Shown here piece by piece: positions 62,048 to 64,000 of a stretch of 64,000 nucleotides of DNA. The stretch lies in the NCBI GenBank assembly GCA_030151255.1, contig JASLED010000002.1, positions 1-64,000 of the forward strand. The letters are read 5' to 3'. The notes below the pieces were generated by a model that did not search any database, was not told the DNA's origin, and saw only the letters and a program-made list of their open reading frames with translations. A program made the position numbers and the translations under genes. This DNA is from Flavobacterium sp. (lineage in GTDB: Bacteria; Bacteroidota; Bacteroidia; Flavobacteriales; Flavobacteriaceae). Positions within the stretch are counted from its first letter, which is position 1; every line of letters starts with the position of its first letter.

Positions 62048-64000
62048 CTAGATATTTCTAACCTTTACATGATAGAATACATTTGGTTTTGTACCGATAT
62101 GCTCTAATAAATGGTATGATCTATCTGATTCAGTTAATTTAGTAATTTCTGATTCTTTCTCATTTATATCACCAAATACCATAGCTCCACTAGAACAAGC
62201 CGCAGAACAAGCTGTTTCAAATTCGTTTGCACGAACTGCTCTTCCTTCGTTTTTAGCTTTTAAGATTGTAGCTTGAGTCATTTGGATACATAATGAACAT
62301 TTCTCCATTACCCCTCTTGAACGAACAACAACATCTGGATTCAATACCATACGTCCTAAATCGTCATTCATGTTGTAATCGAATTCACTATTTTGAGCAT
62401 ATAAGAACCAGTTGAAACGTCTTACTTTGTAAGGACAGTTGTTTGCACAATATCTAGTTCCTACACAACGGTTGTAAGCCATATGGTTTTGACCTTGACG
62501 CCCATGAGATGTAGCGGCAACTGGACATACTGTTTCACATGGTGCGTGATTACAGTGCTGACACATTACAGGTTGGAATACTACTTGAGGATTATCAGCT
62601 GGATGTTCTAATTCTAAGAAAGCTTCACGAGTTTCTAAGAATCCACTTGCAGCTACTTTCTTTTCAACATCAGCATTAAATGTATCTTCAGATGAATAGT
62701 ATCTATCAATACGCAACCAGTGCATATCTCTACTTCTTCTTACTTCTGATTTACCAACAACAGGAACGTTGTTTTCTGCGTGACATGCAATAACACATGC
62801 ACCACATCCAGTACAAGCATTTAAGTCAATTGATAAATTAAAATGATGTCCTACTGAACGATCAAATGATTCCCAAATATCGATTGATGCAGCTCTTACT
62901 TCTTCGTGATCGTAAGAAACCATCGGGAATGGATTCCATTCTTTAGCATCAGCAGTATTAAAAATCTCTAACGTAGTATCTTTTACAATATCTCCTCTAC
63001 TCATTAGTGTATTTTGTAACTGAACACAAGCAAATTCATGTTCACCACCTACTTGAGTAATAGTAGCATTTTGTACATTTTGGAAGTTATTATACAATTC
63101 GTAAGCATTAACACCTACTTGCATTTCTTCTTTTAAAGCAGCTTTTCTTCCGTATCCGAAAGACAAACCGATTGTTCCAGGAGCTTGTCCTGGTTGGATG
63201 ATAGCAGGAACATTTGATAATTCTTTATCTCCTACTTTAATAGTTACATAACTACCGTTTAACCCTCCATTAGCAACATGATAGTTTTTAATTCCTAAAC
63301 CATCTGCATCTGCTCTTGACACAGTTACATAGTTATCCCAAGAAACACGTGTAATTGGATCTGGAAACTCTTGTAACCAAGGGTTATTAGCTTGTTGTCC
63401 ATCTCCCATTCCAGTTTTTGTGTAAAGAACTAATTCTAAACCATCCACTTTTTTAGCTGAAGCTAAAGCAGCAACTGCATTTGAAGCATCAATAGACACA
63501 CTTACTTTTGTATTTTCTCCTGTGATAGCAAAACCATCGTGAACTAATTGATTCCAAGTTAAATTACTAGCTTTAGATGCACCAACAGCTTTTACATATT
63601 CATAGTAACCAATATTATTACCATTCCACAATAACAAAGCATCTTGGAATTGTCTTGTATCAAATAAAGGTCTAATTGTAGGTTGAGTAACCGAATAATG
63701 ACCTTTTTTAATCATTACATCACCCCAAGACTCTAAATAATGAGGAGCTGCAGCAGCTATAGTAGAAACTAAAGCTGTTTCGTCTTCTTTCATTGTAAAA
63801 TCAACAGAAGTTTTAACTTTCTTCAATCCTTCAACAAAAGCAGCACTATTTGCCAATGTATATACTGGGTTAACTCCAGACATAATTAAAGTATGTACTT
63901 TACCAGCATTCATATCTTTAATTAATTCTGCAACCTTAGCAGCATCACCTTGTCTTACATATTTTGTTTGTTCAGGTAAAAACGCATTTGACTGTAAAGC
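62048..64000 (-). CDS. actB: Alternative complex III subunit ActB (iron-sulfur, molybdopterin-oxidoreductase-like), partial
   Basis: The C-terminal 650 residues or so of ActB; the reading frame stays open to the window edge (codons for PEQTKYVRQGDAAKVAEL precede the internal Met at 63913), so the start is outside. ActB joins a molybdopterin-oxidoreductase-like domain that lacks the cofactor to a ferredoxin domain with several Fe-S clusters. Cluster motifs are ACTGCGACVIACHAE, MCQHCNHAPCETVCP, RCVGTRYCANNCPYK, and EKCSLC paired with ACSAAC. It passes quinol electrons to cytochrome subunits. actC follows 40 nt downstream. Confidence 0.93.
   Translation of the reverse strand, partial: ALQSNAFLPEQTKYVRQGDAAKVAELIKDMNAGKVHTLIMSGVNPVYTLANSAAFVEGLKKVKTSVDFTMKEDETALVSTIAAAAPHYLESWGDVMIKKGHYSVTQPTIRPLFDTRQFQDALLLWNGNNIGYYEYVKAVGASKASNLTWNQLVHDGFAITGENTKVSVSIDASNAVAALASAKKVDGLELVLYTKTGMGDGQQANNPWLQEFPDPITRVSWDNYVTVSRADADGLGIKNYHVANGGLNGSYVTIKVGDKELSNVPAIIQPGQAPGTIGLSFGYGRKAALKEEMQVGVNAYELYNNFQNVQNATITQVGGEHEFACVQLQNTLMSRGDIVKDTTLEIFNTADAKEWNPFPMVSYDHEEVRAASIDIWESFDRSVGHHFNLSIDLNACTGCGACVIACHAENNVPVVGKSEVRRSRDMHWLRIDRYYSSEDTFNADVEKKVAASGFLETREAFLELEHPADNPQVVFQPVMCQHCNHAPCETVCPVAATSHGRQGQNHMAYNRCVGTRYCANNCPYKVRRFNWFLYAQNSEFDYNMNDDLGRMVLNPDVVVRSRGVMEKCSLCIQMTQATILKAKNEGRAVRANEFETACSAACSSGAMVFGDINEKESEITKLTESDRSYHLLEHIGTKPNVFYHVKVRNI

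Noticed and set aside
1..64000. tRNA or rRNA genes and CRISPR arrays
   Set aside because: No cloverleaf-like or conserved rRNA sequence and no regular short repeats were seen in any intergenic stretch; covariance-model tools were not run.

Overview
The window is chromosomal DNA of a Bacteroidota bacterium, most likely family Flavobacteriaceae; the genus cannot be fixed from sequence alone. The evidence is low GC, promoter boxes of the TAnnTTTG type instead of E. coli-type boxes, the type IX secretion translocon gene sprA, a PorP/SprF protein beside a giant protein with a gliding-motility type C-terminal sorting domain, and an alternative complex III operon joined to cytochrome oxidase genes. 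Nearly everything is core or conserved-neighbourhood content. I found no rRNA, tRNA, CRISPR array, prophage or intact transposon.

Layout. 1-760 is gene-poor and carries a relic of an insertion-sequence end. 760-9668 (minus strand) holds a DUF805 protein, the protein quality-control genes clpX, clpP and tig, then a fadL / SGNH lipoprotein / small membrane protein operon, then an alpha/beta hydrolase and pdxJ. 9762-18240 (plus strand) is an envelope-biogenesis run: CBS-like protein, nadK, DUF6089 protein, uppS, bamA, two OmpH/Skp chaperones and murI. 18287-25954 (minus) holds a gamma carbonic anhydrase, porP/sprF and a roughly 2030-residue repeat adhesin. 26298-32524 has nfu, a PiT phosphate transporter (minus), a DUF255 thioredoxin-like protein and an MscS channel. 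32529-35884 (minus) is tolC, an RND-type adaptor and tsaB. 35995-41032 (minus) carries ctaB, two subunit III genes, subunit IV, and a SCO/DUF420 copper-assembly group. 41137-55071 (minus) has deoC, vanZ, gcvH, sprA, ruvA, maeB, queG and ruvB. 55157-64000 (minus) is the actB(partial)-C-D-E-F-coxB-coxA respiratory operon, cut by the window edge.

How it fits together. The two respiratory blocks supply one electron route: alternative complex III takes quinol electrons and passes them to an aa3/caa3-type oxidase, while ctaB makes heme O and the SCO/DUF420 group probably loads copper. The envelope block provides the lipid carrier (UppS), the outer-membrane protein machine (BamA with OmpH/Skp) and a peptidoglycan precursor (MurI). 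SprA is the outer-membrane pore of type IX secretion, and the large adhesin with its PorP/SprF partner looks like one of its type B cargo systems.

A recurring sequence-level theme is compactness. Many intergenic regions are perfect hairpin terminators, and several (upstream of tig, clpP, murI and the Cys-free thioredoxin-like gene) overlap a TAnnTTTG promoter-like box. One 16-bp terminator stem is made of the converging 3' coding ends of mscS and tsaB. I saw no clearly undescribed defence or mobile system. The best leads are the Cys-paired adhesin repeats, the Cys-free thioredoxin-like protein among the copper-assembly genes, the tiny N-terminal CxxC membrane protein, the His-rich segments of the respiratory complex, and the terminator/promoter overlaps.
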